Shown: in pieces, positions 1 through 11,424 of the stretch
Numbering within the stretch: position 1 is the stretch's first letter
Layout: every line of letters starts with the position of its first letter
Assembly (NCBI GenBank): GCA_900404475.1
Contig: OUQQ01000182.1
Span: 1-31,788 of the forward strand
DNA from: Spongospora subterranea
Lineage: Eukaryota; Endomyxa; Phytomyxea; Plasmodiophorida; Plasmodiophoridae
Length of the DNA stretch: 31,788 nt
Reading direction: 5' to 3'
Notes under the pieces: generated by a model
What the model saw: only the letters and a program-made list of their open reading frames with translations
Databases searched by the model: none
Told to the model about the DNA's origin: nothing
Program-made: the position numbers and the translations under genes

Positions 1-217
1 AAGAAGACCGGTTGTTTAAAGCGATATTCTTGAAACAGCGGCTGAGGATGACAATGATGATAAACTCAGGTTTTGATCGATGCGCAAATGTTCTCACCCA
101 ATCTCCACTCTGCAAACCCCATAAAACTGCCACCTGAATACCGAATGATTCAAACGAGATATCCACCACACTCTTTCTCATCGGAGACAAACAAACGGCG
201 GTTGCATCTGGCCGACG

Positions 218-1137
218 ATGATGCAGTTGATGACCGCCGACCTCATAATCAAACTTGTCTCGCCACAGCCGCATGAGATGATGAACGCGTTCGAAATGGC
301 GGCGGGCGCAAACAGCTTCGAGATGACGGGTGTGTCGCATAGCGCCAGCTGCTTGGAACCCGATCGGCGAACATTGACGGAGGCGCCCCAGGATGTGATT
401 AGTCCCGAAACGCTCCAGAACCATCTGTCGCCCCTGGACGGCGCCGTCCAGAGCGAATGCAGAAGCGGCGCCGCCGACGGCGCAACACCGTCCCAGAGCT
501 CTGGCGGTCTGAGCGAGGCGGCGCCCGTTGATTATCAGCTGGCGTTGACGTTCAACATTAATAATCGTTGGGCGTATCGTTCTCTGCCCGATCACCCAAT
601 GCAGATCCGGAACGATCTTCCCATTGCCAGGATAAAACGGATGATGAAGGGTCATGGAAGTGTAGCGGTAATGGATTCACAGATCCTTTGATCGTAACAA
701 TTGCCCATTATCGGCTGATGAACAACATGTTCTAGCTGGTGTATTGTCTCACTAATCTGGTATTGTAGATGGTGTCGGCCGAAACACCAAAGTTGCTTGC
801 CGAGGCGTGCTCGTTATTTATCGCAGATTTGACGTTGCGATCGTTTGAGTCGAGCGCGATTGACCGTCGCGTTTATCTGCAGGTAAACATCTGCCCCGTT
901 AACACCAAACCGCTTTATCGCTACGACGTTTTGGGACTTTGCTGTCGATCGATGCTGATTTGATGACATTGACGTTAGAGAGGTGATGTGGCGGCCGCGT
1001 CCTGGTCCGAGATGCGGTTCGCCTTTGTGCACGATATCACGTCAGACATGGTGCTAACCGTCCGACGTGGGGCACACGATGATGAAGATGATGTTCTAGA
1101 CGAGGACACGCGTTCGCTCGTACACAACCGACGATAA
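218..1137 (+). CDS. NF-YC/HAP5-like histone-fold transcription subunit, 3 exons
   Basis: Exons 218-667, 769-882 and 979-1137 join in phase 0 at GT-AG borders to give 240 codons and a TAA stop. The histone fold spans residues about 128-205. Exon 1 ends in the block LPIARIKRMMKG, exon 2 carries MVSAETPKLLAEACSLFI followed by DLTLRS, and exon 3 opens with RGDVAAA. This order matches the NF-YC (HAP5) family, whose conserved blocks are PLARIKK-, -ISAEAP..F..ACE.FI.ELT.R- and -LQ..D.AAA. NF-YC pairs with NF-YB and NF-YA to bind CCAAT boxes in the nucleus; that role is inferred from the family. Residues 1-127 are Ser/Ala/Gly-rich and unrecognised, and the C-terminal tail is acidic (DDEDDVLDEDT). An in-frame stop at 146-148 precedes the first ATG, but later Met codons (278 on) are possible starts, as is an unseen upstream exon. 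Related folds (Dr1-associated DRAP1, polymerase epsilon subunits) are the main alternatives. Confidence 0.8.
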
Positions 1138-4100
1138 ATCGCCGTTAATGGGGACGAAGGAGTCAATCAATCATGGCCAACAACACAACAAGTTTCAAGA
1201 GTTAAGAGTTATCCGGTCGCCCCGAGTCCGTCCACAACCGACGCGACTTGATTTATCATTGTCTGATGGCGCATCACGAGTATGTCTCTCCAGATTGAGT
1301 AATGGGGCGCTTTATTCGGGTGTACTGGATAACGTCGTGGATCTGACAGCGTTGGGGTCGTACTGTATGGTGTGGTCACCGACTTTGTAAACCGGCACCG
1401 CTTTTTTACGGGTTCCCATTTGTGTGTTTCGTAAAAGCCCAAAGCCACACAAATATAGTTGGGTATTGTCATTTAGAATATTAATGCAGTTCGACAATGT
1501 GGAGCAGATAGCTGATCAGTGTAGGAACTCATTTGGGTGGTGATGATGATGGAATATGGGACCAGGGCGGATAATACAGCACCAGGGGAGGAACAACCGA
1601 ATTCAATAGCTATTGATCGATCGATGGAATCCGTCGGATGTTATCACCGTCATGGAGGGACAGCATTTGTGTAGTTTATCGCCATGAATTCCCGGCAATA
1701 CTGTTGCGTCAATGACAAATACATTTCCGAAACACGGTTTATTGACGGAATGACCAACGCGACAATTGTTGTTCGCTCATAAACAATGAACGGGTCGGTG
1801 CTGTATTCGATGAAGACCTCTGTCGGATGGGAATGGCCAATCAGGGCCGAATTCGGTCCGATCGCTGTAATTGGCCAACTAATCTGGATGACCACCACCA
1901 GAACTGCATGATCAGACACCACAATGGCGTCAGAACTGACTCGGGGGGGGTTTCTGGGCGTGACCACCAGATCCATCGTCCGATCGACGCGTTTGTGGAA
2001 TCGACCTCGCACTAATGCCATGGCGATCTCCTGTTTGTTGACCAGAAATTGACGACACCCGCTATTGCATCGCGATGGCGTCCTGATAATTTTGTGCGGC
2101 GATGAGTCGTTGTTCCCTCGCCCCCGTTTTGGTTGTACTGGATTGGACTGGAGCGAATTGAGCCACCCGCTGCCAAAGTTGTTTTCGCTTGGTTTGAGTT
2201 TCACGTCGTAAAACGCGACTCGTCGCTTAGGCAAAGTAATCGCAGAATGGCGTGATCGTGGCGACAGTTTTGTTGTCTGAACCGGGTGTCCGTCTCCTTT
2301 TGTCTTCTGTATGTTTTGGTTTTGGTCTATGAATTGTTTGACTGCCAAAACTGGGCGTTGCTGTCCACAGAGATTGAACATGGAACACGTATTTAATCGA
2401 TGGCGTTGGTGTAGCCAATTTTTGGGGGGTTTTTGGTTGTCATGTCCGGGAAATCAAATCGATTCTGCATTTCGGGTGTTATTGAATCCCGTTGAGAACT
2501 TCAGACAATAAACACCAGAACCTATGTTCAAAGGTGATTATGTCGACAATCCAGATGGCCAAACTCAAGTCCAAAGCATTGAAGGGCAGGATTATCGCTT
2601 ATTGGATCAAGTTGAATTTTCCTCACAATTAGCGCTGTTGTTGTGTCTGTTATTTTCAGCTGTCGTTGAGCACATACGAGTTGTTTATTCAAGGTCTCAA
2701 CGATCGCTGGTTCGGTCTAACCACACCCTTTCTGTTGGTGTTTTGCCCCAGGTCCCAGTCGGTTCCGAGTTCCTCCTGATCCATTGCAGAACTGGGATAT
2801 CCCTTGGTCTAGATCGCTCCACACCCCATGATGGATGATCACCCACTTGGTACTTCATCAACCGCGGCGGTTGTCGTAGTCTCCGACCATGGATCATGGC
2901 GTCAGAACCGACATGTCACCTTCATTTGACACAATGACGACAAGAGCTGATGAGCCGCTTGCTGTAGCTCCATTACCCCAATCTCACAAGCGATTGATTA
3001 CAATACCGAGATTGCCATTGATCCATGGAACCCATCGTATATTGTTCGACAGTGAATTACTTCATTAGCCGACAATTCAACCGGAGTTGGATTACAATCT
3101 GTCGACGGGACGTGTCTGGTTTGTGGAAAGGCAAAGAATTATTGAGGCGTCATCATGAGAATGTGAAGGAGGGGGACGCCGATCAAACCCGACAGCGCAA
3201 TCAATATTGGCCTGGCGACACAGCACCATTACTCCGTTTCTCCAGACCATCTTCTTTAAGCAACATTGTCAATCGTCGCAAGGAACAATGGCGATAAATC
3301 CACCTGAACATCAAACGGTGGATTCGGGTCCTGAAGAGGGGATCAATGTGTTAAAAACGGTGATGTGTTTACAGAGTTTCATGATGTTGATTAACGTGGT
3401 TTATCACTCTAAAACCGGTGATCGGATTTCCCCCCACGATAACCTGATCGTGGTTGGGCCAATCAGACTTGGTCGCTCATATAGCCCTGCTATCGAATTG
3501 ACGATAACCGCTATCCGATATCGAGGAGCAGAGCCAGAGAGCCGGGTCGTCTTACACACATAGGAACCTGTCGCCTTACACCAGGATAAATGGTCCTTGG
3601 AACCGATTTGAGCCGTACCATCCACAGACCACGACGATAACAAACAGTTTAAGTCGTCACGTCAGAACAAGGTTTAGCGAAATTAAAATTTCTAAAAGTC
3701 GATACCGATAATATAATGACAATTAAACAGAATCGATATGTTCTCGAATAGAAGGGCGGCGCCCACCTGGTATAATGGCAGAGAAGACCAAGTTCAGAGC
3801 ACACGAGTGAAGAAACAGCGCCAACGGCAACCCATTGATCGTTCTCGAAACTGAATTCATGGGAAGAGCGATGGCGAAGCGTTGGAACAACAATGATCGT
3901 GTGGTGGCCCCGTCCGACGACAACATACAGAAGGCGGTATAGCTTAAATCATGGCAATACGAACCCAACAAGTGGACGACACACTGATAATGCCAATCAG
4001 GAAATCAGTCAAGTGATCAGGGAACCATGACACTGAGGCGACAATTCGCCACATGTCCTTCAACGTGGGATCGTTAGTTTGACTATAGGATCATTGTGTC

Positions 4101-4585
4101 AAACAAACCCTGAAACCTGAGGCATAACTCAAGAAGACGAACTTGGAGTGGAAGTTGTGGGGCGATCATGAAGCAGAAGGGATCCCATCCACAATCGGAA
4201 CTTCATTAACCGGTGTCTCCAATGTTGTAGTAGTTGGCGGTTGTGGTGTCGTCAATATAAGGACATTTGTAAGACACATTAGACCCCGAACGGCCAATTC
4301 CGTAAATGGGATCAGATTGGGGGAAGATAAACCCCAATCAGGATAAGAACCCCAATTCGATATCTGGCTAATCGCCTTCCGGGCGGCTGATCAAGGAATA
4401 ACCTGGAGCGGCGATCATCGGGAGTTGTAAGGGCATTGTTAGACTATTGTTAGCGCCATGAGGATGGGCGACCACGGACTCCGTGACCATCAAATCGTAG
4501 TCCAGTGGTCTGCCAAGCAGGGGTTATCGCTTTACTCGATCGCCCGGGCCCGGTCCAGACCTGGGGCGATCATACACACGTCGAC
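1138..4585. other. 3.4-kb stretch without a recognised gene
   Basis: No ORF here gives a family I recognise, and I could not build a multi-exon gene as I could on either side. The longest open frame is on the minus strand at 1650-2381 (listed separately). An 80-codon ORF begins 10 bases after the NF-YC-like stop (1148-1390) and may be 3' untranslated sequence. A 104-codon ORF at 2524-2838 has one hydrophobic stretch (LALLLCLLFSAVV). Around 3030-3100 a frameshifted reading (LFDS, then NYFISRQF) faintly recalls a retroelement aspartic protease, so part of the stretch may be an old element. The promoter of the ankyrin-DCD gene should lie at its right end; I see no clear TATA box. Confidence 0.5.
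1650..2381 (-). CDS. Hypothetical ORF, 243 codons, unrecognised
   Basis: A single uninterrupted frame with a true ATG at 2381-2379. The length is unusual for chance at this base composition, and that is the only reason for listing it. The protein is basic in its first half (several RR/KR pairs and an RGRGNN stretch) and Ile/Val-rich in its last third, with no signal peptide, clear membrane segment or motif that I recognise. It lies in the gene-poor gap between two plus-strand genes, and no intron borders were needed to extend it. It could be a spurious antisense frame or part of a decayed element. Function unknown. Confidence 0.2.
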   Translation of the reverse strand: MFNLCGQQRPVLAVKQFIDQNQNIQKTKGDGHPVQTTKLSPRSRHSAITLPKRRVAFYDVKLKPSENNFGSGWLNSLQSNPVQPKRGRGNNDSSPHKIIRTPSRCNSGCRQFLVNKQEIAMALVRGRFHKRVDRTMDLVVTPRNPPRVSSDAIVVSDHAVLVVVIQISWPITAIGPNSALIGHSHPTEVFIEYSTDPFIVYERTTIVALVIPSINRVSEMYLSLTQQYCREFMAINYTNAVPP

Positions 4586-7500
4586 ATGTCGTCGTCGATC
4601 CCGCCATTGATCTCCTTATGTAAACAGGGCGAGATACCGGCCGTGATGGCGCTACTGGCCAACTGTCCCAACCCGCCCGAATCCCTGCTGGACATGGCGT
4701 ACCTGGCGTCGGTCGAGCAGGGCCACTCGTCGCTCCTGCCGCATCTGGCGCCATTCCTGAGCACTCCGGTCCCCCATCTCCATCGCCGCGGCGAGCCCGC
4801 TATCGCCATGGCCGCCCGCCTCGGCCACATCGCCTGTATCGACGAGCTGTTGAAGGCGGGCGCCCTGCCCGACCAGACCTGTAAATGCAGCGGAAGGACA
4901 GCGTTGATGACTAGCGTAGAGCATGGCCATATCGAATCGGTTCAGGCTCTTATCAAGGCCAAAGCCAACGTTAATTTAACAGATGTTGATGGTCAGTGTA
5001 TTCACAGTTCCAACGCTTGTTTCCGTTACGCAGCCGCTTTTTTCTGTATTTGTTTCGGCAATTTCAACGTCGCAACACGAAATTGACCCGACTGGAAATG
5101 TTGATCAGCCGAATCTGTTGTCTCCGTTGTTCGAGCTGTGGTCTGATAACCCAATGACTTCGATCAGGGAATTCGGCGCTGCACATTGCCGCTGCGCAAG
5201 GCGATTCGGCCCTGGTCGCGCTGTTGTTGGAGGCGGGCGCCGCCTGTACCCCTGTCAATGAAGACGATGAGACCCCGTTGGAGTTATCAGGAAACTGTGA
5301 TGTAATTCCCACCTGGTTTCATTCGCCCCGGCACCACAAAAATTTCTCGATTCCGTATCCAAAATTTCTACATCATCGCTGTTACGCTCTGTTTTTACAG
5401 TTTCATCATTGTATCAGATTTTCAAAACTACAGTTCGTCTCTCGCTTATTTCAATGATCAAAACCGTGTTGCTCGTTCGTCATTATTCACACCTGCTTAG
5501 CCGTTGATGATTTTCCTGACCATGACGTTGCTCTGAAATAGGTTGCGCGAACGATGTTAGAGGCGATGGTCCAGTATCCCGACGAGTCCACCGACAGGTA
5601 ACGTTCCCTGGGGTGTTATGTGGTCGCCCTGCCATAAACCGCCACGCCGATCGTTGACCTGTGTGTGGGTGTGTTATTGTAGCGGTGCGGGGTGTTCGGC
5701 GCCTAGTTTTCACGCCGCTTTGCGTCTGGGTCCGGCCGCCGTTCTGTTCTGGTCGGCGATTGGCGTTGGCCGTGACAATATCATGTTCCAACAGTTTGGT
5801 GTCTACCCATTTGACCGCCTCAATGACACCGAACGGATTCTTCTTCTGACTGAAGTCTGCGAAGGTAGAATTATGCTGTCTCCGACCGCTTTCGAATTCT
5901 GTTTCTCCAGCGTTGGATCAGAATTTGCCCATTCAACATATTTTCAACATTCTGAATATAATGTTTTTATCATGTTGTTTCAGCTCCTCTGCTTCGCTGT
6001 CACATTCATTTTGCGGTTTTCACGTTGTGTTGAAGGAGTGCTGTCGCTTTCGCGCTACACGATCTTCCATATTTCTCGTTCTTCATTAGTTTCCCATTTC
6101 GTTTATTTTTTGTGTGTTCGTATATGTCGAGTAGGGTTCATGCGAACAGCCTGGCAATTCTGGATTCATTGCTGACAGTTGGGTGTGCGGGTTTCAGGTG
6201 TTGCCGGCTATCGAAACAACCTCGTCCAGGACGTGCTCCGAGACAGTACCCGGTTCGCCGTCTTCGCCATGGTCAAGGCCCGCATCAAGAAAGAGGTTGA
6301 GCTTCATGGGCACGGTAAACCAGACAAGTCGCCCGAAGATCAAACCGATACACAATTCGAATGGCGAAAAAAGGTGCTGAACAGATTATGTTTGTTTCTG
6401 TTCACGATTTTCTCCTTTGATATTTTCCGCATTCTTTGTGGTTTTTAATATTGTCCTCTGTTGTGAACATTGTTGTATTTGTCTCATTTTTTGTTCTTGG
6501 GTGTCGCGCGTCGTGTTTTGCTTTTGCCGATTTTGAGATCAGGTGTTGAGCGCGTTCGAATCGATCTTTAAATGCAGCGGTGCCAGCGTTGGATTATCTG
6601 TCGACTGTGTCAAGCGCGTTGTCTGGAACACGGCCGTCAACATGATCGCCAAGCACACCGATCGCGATCGCGCCTATTTCTGGGATAAACGTCGGTCAGT
6701 GTTTTGTGGGATCGGGTCTCGACCGTTGGCGCCCGTTTTGAATGGCGTCAAACAGAGTGTTCTCGTGCGGCAATGGCCCCGAACGTCCCGCGCTTGTGTC
6801 GGGGTCGGACTGGCGCGTACCGGAGGGGTATTGGCAGGCAGCATTGCCATCAGCGCATCAGCTCACACAACAACAAGTTCAGCTCACATTCAAGAAGCTG
6901 ATTACAATGTGCGAGCAAATTCAACGCTTGTTTTTGTTCTTCGCAATCGTTGCCACTTTTGTTCTGCAACGTGTGCAGGCGGTATTTTGCCCTAACGTTT
7001 GATGTTCTCGATGCCCGTTTACGGTTTTAGTTGTTGTGTTGGAAATCCTTTACAATATGTTATTTTAAGAAACCGCAAGTGTCGATGTTTGGCTGAGCCG
7101 GAGCTTCTTGTTTTAGGTCTAAAACCTATCTGTTGGACGATGTCAGCCAGTCCAGCGGGTGTTTTTGTCAAGAATGTATCGCCGAACGGGAGGTCCCTCT
7201 GGCGTTTAAGCTTCAGTTCCTGGACGATAACGCTCATAGCCTCACCCATCATCTATCCAAATACGCTCGAAAACAGGTTCGTCACTTTCACTTCCCATGT
7301 CCTGGCCCCGTGTTTATAGCTCTGTTCGTCGTTCCAGGTTTCCTCGCTTATCTTCCAATCAAATGTTCTGCTTTTTTTTTCACTTTCACTTTGATATGTT
7401 TCGTTTCTATTTTCATCGAGTTCTCTTTAAGGTGCCATCAATTTTGTTCTAATCGGTTTCTGACAATTTTCTCAGGGTCGAGGGATCAAAAAGGTTCCTT

Positions 7501-10500
7501 TGTTGGCGTCGTCGTGTCCGTCGTCGTCGCTGTCGTCGGCGATTCCATTCCATTCGGCTCCGTCTCCGTTATCGTCGGTGACCCGATCGCCGTGCGCCAC
7601 ACTGCGCGAACGGTGTGACGACCTGATCCTGACGGCGAGCGGCGAGATCTGCAAGTTCTGGTGCAATCTGAACACGGAAGAGAAATGGCTTCTTACTGAA
7701 ATATCGACTCACGAACTCGCCGACCTTATCTCAGAGCCCAGAATCAATGTAATCTCTTCCGCACTGTTCGACGATTGTTCTTCTTCTGCACTTCAACGTT
7801 CAACAATCGATGGAATCGCTTTACTTGATTGTTCAGATTTGCTTTTCCAATCAGTCTTGATTCTGACGACGTTGTTTCTAAATTTCGATATTTTTTTATC
7901 TTGATTGGTCTTCTGTTCCATGGTGCCGTGTAGCTGGTTCGTGTTCATCCCACATTTGTTGGAAATTTTGCAATATTGTCGGCTCTGGGTCGGTCTAATT
8001 GCGATTAACGGTGCTGTGTGCTATCTCTTTTTTAGGATTGGGAAAGCTTGCGGGCGGCGCTGTCGTCGTATAGCCTGTATCAATGGGAGGAAGACCTTCT
8101 CGAAATCAATGACGATTGTGTCACAATTATCGACGATATGAGCGGTACTTCCCTCTCTTTCCACTTTTCTCTTCGTTGTATTCTTTTTCTACGTTTTGTC
8201 TTCGATTCCTTTTTTCGTACCGTCAAACGGTGGTTCTTTTCAACTGCGGCTTTGACGATGTTGTCTCGTCACATTTCTGATTGTATCTTCGACGCTTTAG
8301 AGAGCAAAGATCTCAACGACTTGATTCACGTTGTTTTGGAGGCAGCTTTCCGTGTCCTTGTTCCGTCCAAGCTGGATTCGTCTACGACATCGGGCGTCAA
8401 ATCCATCAGGTCGGTACTCGACCCGCCGCCGGACCACTGCCAATCGCTCTGTCGAACATCATCGCCCGGGGCGCGAGACGAATGTCAACGCTGCCTGTCA
8501 GATGAAGAGTGGGACCGACGCGGTCGTCAACAGCTCGAGAACATCGTTATGTGCGAGTTCGCTCGCAAGGTCTGTTGTTCAAGAACATTCAAACGACGTT
8601 TTGCAACTGTTTTTCCGTTTTCGCAAAAATCATTTTTTTAGATTTTGAGTTTCGCCTTTTTAATGGCATTTGTTGGTTGTGCATATGGCCCTTTCGTGGC
8701 AGAATCCCGTAAATTAAGTGGTGGAAATTGTGTGTCTGACCATGCGCCTAGATCTCGTGCTCGTATCTGTACGCGTCCGAAGCGAGCCGCGCGCAGCGCA
8801 TCGCCCTGGAACTCGAACTGGAGTTGCTCCAAGAGGAAGAGCAGATGATCAAGCTAACTGAAAAGAAACAGAAACGACGAAAGGTTAATTCTTAACAACT
8901 GTTTAATGTTATCGCCCACACGGTTCGGCTGTTAACTCTTTGCCATTCTCGCCATATCCCGCATGGCCAATCGTTTTCGTAATCAATTATTTTTTCGGTT
9001 CCCGTCGTCTCGTTCAACACTTAGTGCCATGATCTGTTTTAGCGGAATTGCACTTTGTTTCACTGGAACGATTTGACCCATTTCGTAGCGGTTTGATGGG
9101 TGTTCTTTAGGCGAAATCGAAGAAGAAACGGGGTCGACGGTCGGCTGCAGCCACCTCCAATGCGATGGAACCCAGCTCTAATCCAGGCGACGAGGAGAAT
9201 GATTCAGATTCCAACGACGTGGACGATATTCCGTTGCCGATTCCGATCGTCGTTCCCGCAGTTCCCGCGGTGGTCAAACCTGCCTCGGTTCCTCCACCCC
9301 CGGTTCAGCCAGTTCCGGTCAATCCGTCAGAACGAGCGGCGAGTCCTGAAGCGCGTCCTTCTGGTCCTCGTCCCCTGGCTCCCACATCTGAATCTCAACC
9401 GTCTTCTTACGAAAACGGAATGATGTTCATCAGCACGGTATTACCAAAGTTTCGGCTTTTTCACTCGACTATATCATTTCGTGTTGTTTCTTTAATTTTA
9501 GTATTTCTAAAGTGTGGGTTTTTGCCTTGTTTGTCTGTTGGGGTACTTTTCGAGTGCGTTGGTTTCGATCGGTTTTTTTGTTGCTAAAGCGGTGTGGGTG
9601 TTTGATTTTCAGGACGACACCTATGCGGAATGTCACAGTTTGGGCCTATTCGGGCTTCCCCGGCAACATCTTGACGCTGTTCTTGAATGCAAACCCGGTA
9701 ATCATCATTCCCCATAAGTTTATTGAATTCTCTTGCTCCGGCACTGCTATATCGCCAGTTCATCTTTTTTTTTAGCTTCTCATCTCGTCACTTTTGCGGT
9801 TTTGCAGGGTTCCGATTTCCATTTGTCGTTTGATCGGACATGTCGATTTTTGTTTTTGATGATCTGTTGTTTCAGGTGGTTCAACGGCGTTGTTTCTGTT
9901 CAACATCAGTACCCGTATGCTTCATGGTCTATATGAGCCGACCGCCCCAGGTCGCGACACGATCGACCCCAGTGCCTGGTCACGTCCGGCCGGCGGTCAG
10001 ACCCCGTTCCCAGCGCAAGTCGCCTTCACCTGCGTGGATCAGCGCCCGCCATTGGCCGAATCGGCGTTTCGGCACATATTCCCAGATGGCAATCGGATCC
10101 GCAAACTAACTGGCGCTCAGGTTCAGACCCTTCTCCATACTTGGTCGCAACCCGTCCAGATGTCCGCGAAAATAGCGCCGCCAATTTCGCGGAAGTCGAT
10201 CTCAACTCGTCCGGTGTCCGCCACGAAGTCGGCAAAACCCGCCCCCAGGACGAAGCCGTCCCCGGCTCCGATGCAGATTCTCCGCCCAACGCCAACCCCA
10301 TTGCTGTCGCGTCCTGTACCAACGCCACCTCCTTCCCGTCCATCGACACCGCTCTATCCGGAACCAGCTTTGGGATCGTGCACAATCTGGAGCCCACATC
10401 ATCAGCAATCATCGTGGGACGACGCCTCATCCACGCAGTATCGATCGCAGACGCCGACGTTGCTGCCGACGCCCTCGTTCGTGCCGGCGCCGCCCTTATC

Positions 10501-10606
10501 GACGTTGCGCTCGTCGTCGACCGGGAACCTGAAGTCGCTGAACCTGTTCGGTGATTGGAACGGGATCTGGACGTCCCCTAGTGAGACGGCGACGGCTACA
10601 TGGTAA
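4586..10606 (+). CDS. Ankyrin-repeat and DCD-domain protein, 15 exons
   Basis: Exons: 4586-4991, 5168-5301, 5542-5597, 5683-5864, 6198-6373, 6543-6694, 6756-6908, 7117-7276, 7476-7748, 8036-8144, 8301-8569, 8752-8883, 9111-9437, 9613-9697, 9876-10606. All 14 introns (61-333 nt) are GT-AG, phases agree throughout, and the total is 1114 codons. Residues about 69-180 are ankyrin repeats (GRTALMTSVEHGH, GNSALHIAAAQGD), with a weaker one near 205-240. Residues about 180-690 are unrecognised, with Cys clusters CFCQEC and ECQRC and a Ser-rich run in exon 9. Residues about 700-750 are a Glu/Lys coiled coil and a basic, NLS-like stretch. Residues about 833-961 form a DCD domain (GLFGLP, LFNIST, LHGLYEP, DPSAW, FPAQV). 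A Pro/Ser-rich tail follows. DCD proteins are best known from plant stress and cell-death responses; the function here is unknown. An in-frame stop at 4484-4486 supports the 4586 start. The exon 7 donor (GTGCGA) is the least certain border. Confidence 0.85.
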
Positions 10607-11424
10607 TCGGGAATTGGATCGTGGCAATATCTGGCGTTTTCATCATGATTGTTGCTAATCGTGCTGTCTCCATGACGTTATGGCTACATAAACTAGTCTC
10701 GTCGTGTATTACCGTATATCTCCCATAGCTTTCCGTTCACTTTGTCGTGATCCTCCATTCGATAACCGAAATGTGCTGAACAGGGTGTTTGGCAGCACAT
10801 AAATCGCACAAATTTGAACGATCGGTCGCGTAGCAATGGGCTGTGCCAGAATCCGAAGGCTCCAGTAGTATCAGGCTCGGGGCCTGATCCAACTGAATGT
10901 GGATCATGTCATCCCTTTGATGGCCTTTTCCTCTCGGGGAACACCGCTCATACCCATTGGGTTAAACTCCACTAGATCTACCAGCGATAATCATTGTCCC
11001 CTATCGTTTTAGAGCTGTGTCAACTGGTGACCTGGACTCAGGATGGGCTGTCGACACAATAACACGTTGAGTCTCGTGCTCGAGACACTCGAATCAGTCG
11101 ACATACCGATCCATCTAACGCAGTGGCCAACGTTGTGAAAACGGCTGTCAAGGTTGGTGAGCAGGTTGATCTGGTACAGGTCACCTTTTTCCTACTAAAC
11201 GGGTCAGTGCGGCCAGAATCAGGGCCTTATTCTTGCTCGATTAACACATGGCGCGGCAGACGGTGGCGTTGCAGAGTCCATTCCCAATATCTGGGCCACT
11301 CGAACGGTGAATGCTGTGCCCAGCACCCTACGCTCCATCCCAGCAATTGCCCACCCAATCCTGGATTACACCAGCCATAAATCAAACTGGATTACTCTGC
11401 GTCTCAGATGTCGGCCTATAAGGT
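10607..11424. other. Downstream flank, no gene recognised
   Basis: Sequence between the ankyrin-DCD stop and the copia protease. No AATAAA sits close after the stop. The plus-strand frame near 10,770-10,830 reads like a very decayed zinc knuckle (KCAEQGVWQH), which would suit a copia gag upstream of the protease, but frames break repeatedly and this is only a suggestion. Confidence 0.3.

Noticed and set aside
3025..3297. Possible Ty3/gypsy protease (LFDS...NYFISRQF) on the plus strand
   Set aside because: It needs a frameshift in the middle of the active-site block, the Gly after Asp-Ser is missing, and no neighbouring gag or RT is visible. Left as a remark in the gap entry.
6742..7002. Exon 7 running on to the hydrophobic FLFFAIVATFVLQ stretch as a membrane segment
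   Set aside because: The stretch is T-rich intron-like sequence ending in a stop; the phase needed by exon 8 is met by an earlier donor. GTTTTT donors a few codons later remain possible.
8281..8505. Alternative frame in exon 11 (FVYDIGRQIHQ...)
   Set aside because: It looks protein-like but does not keep phase with exons 10 and 12 and ends in a stop. The chosen frame carries ECQRC and splices in phase.
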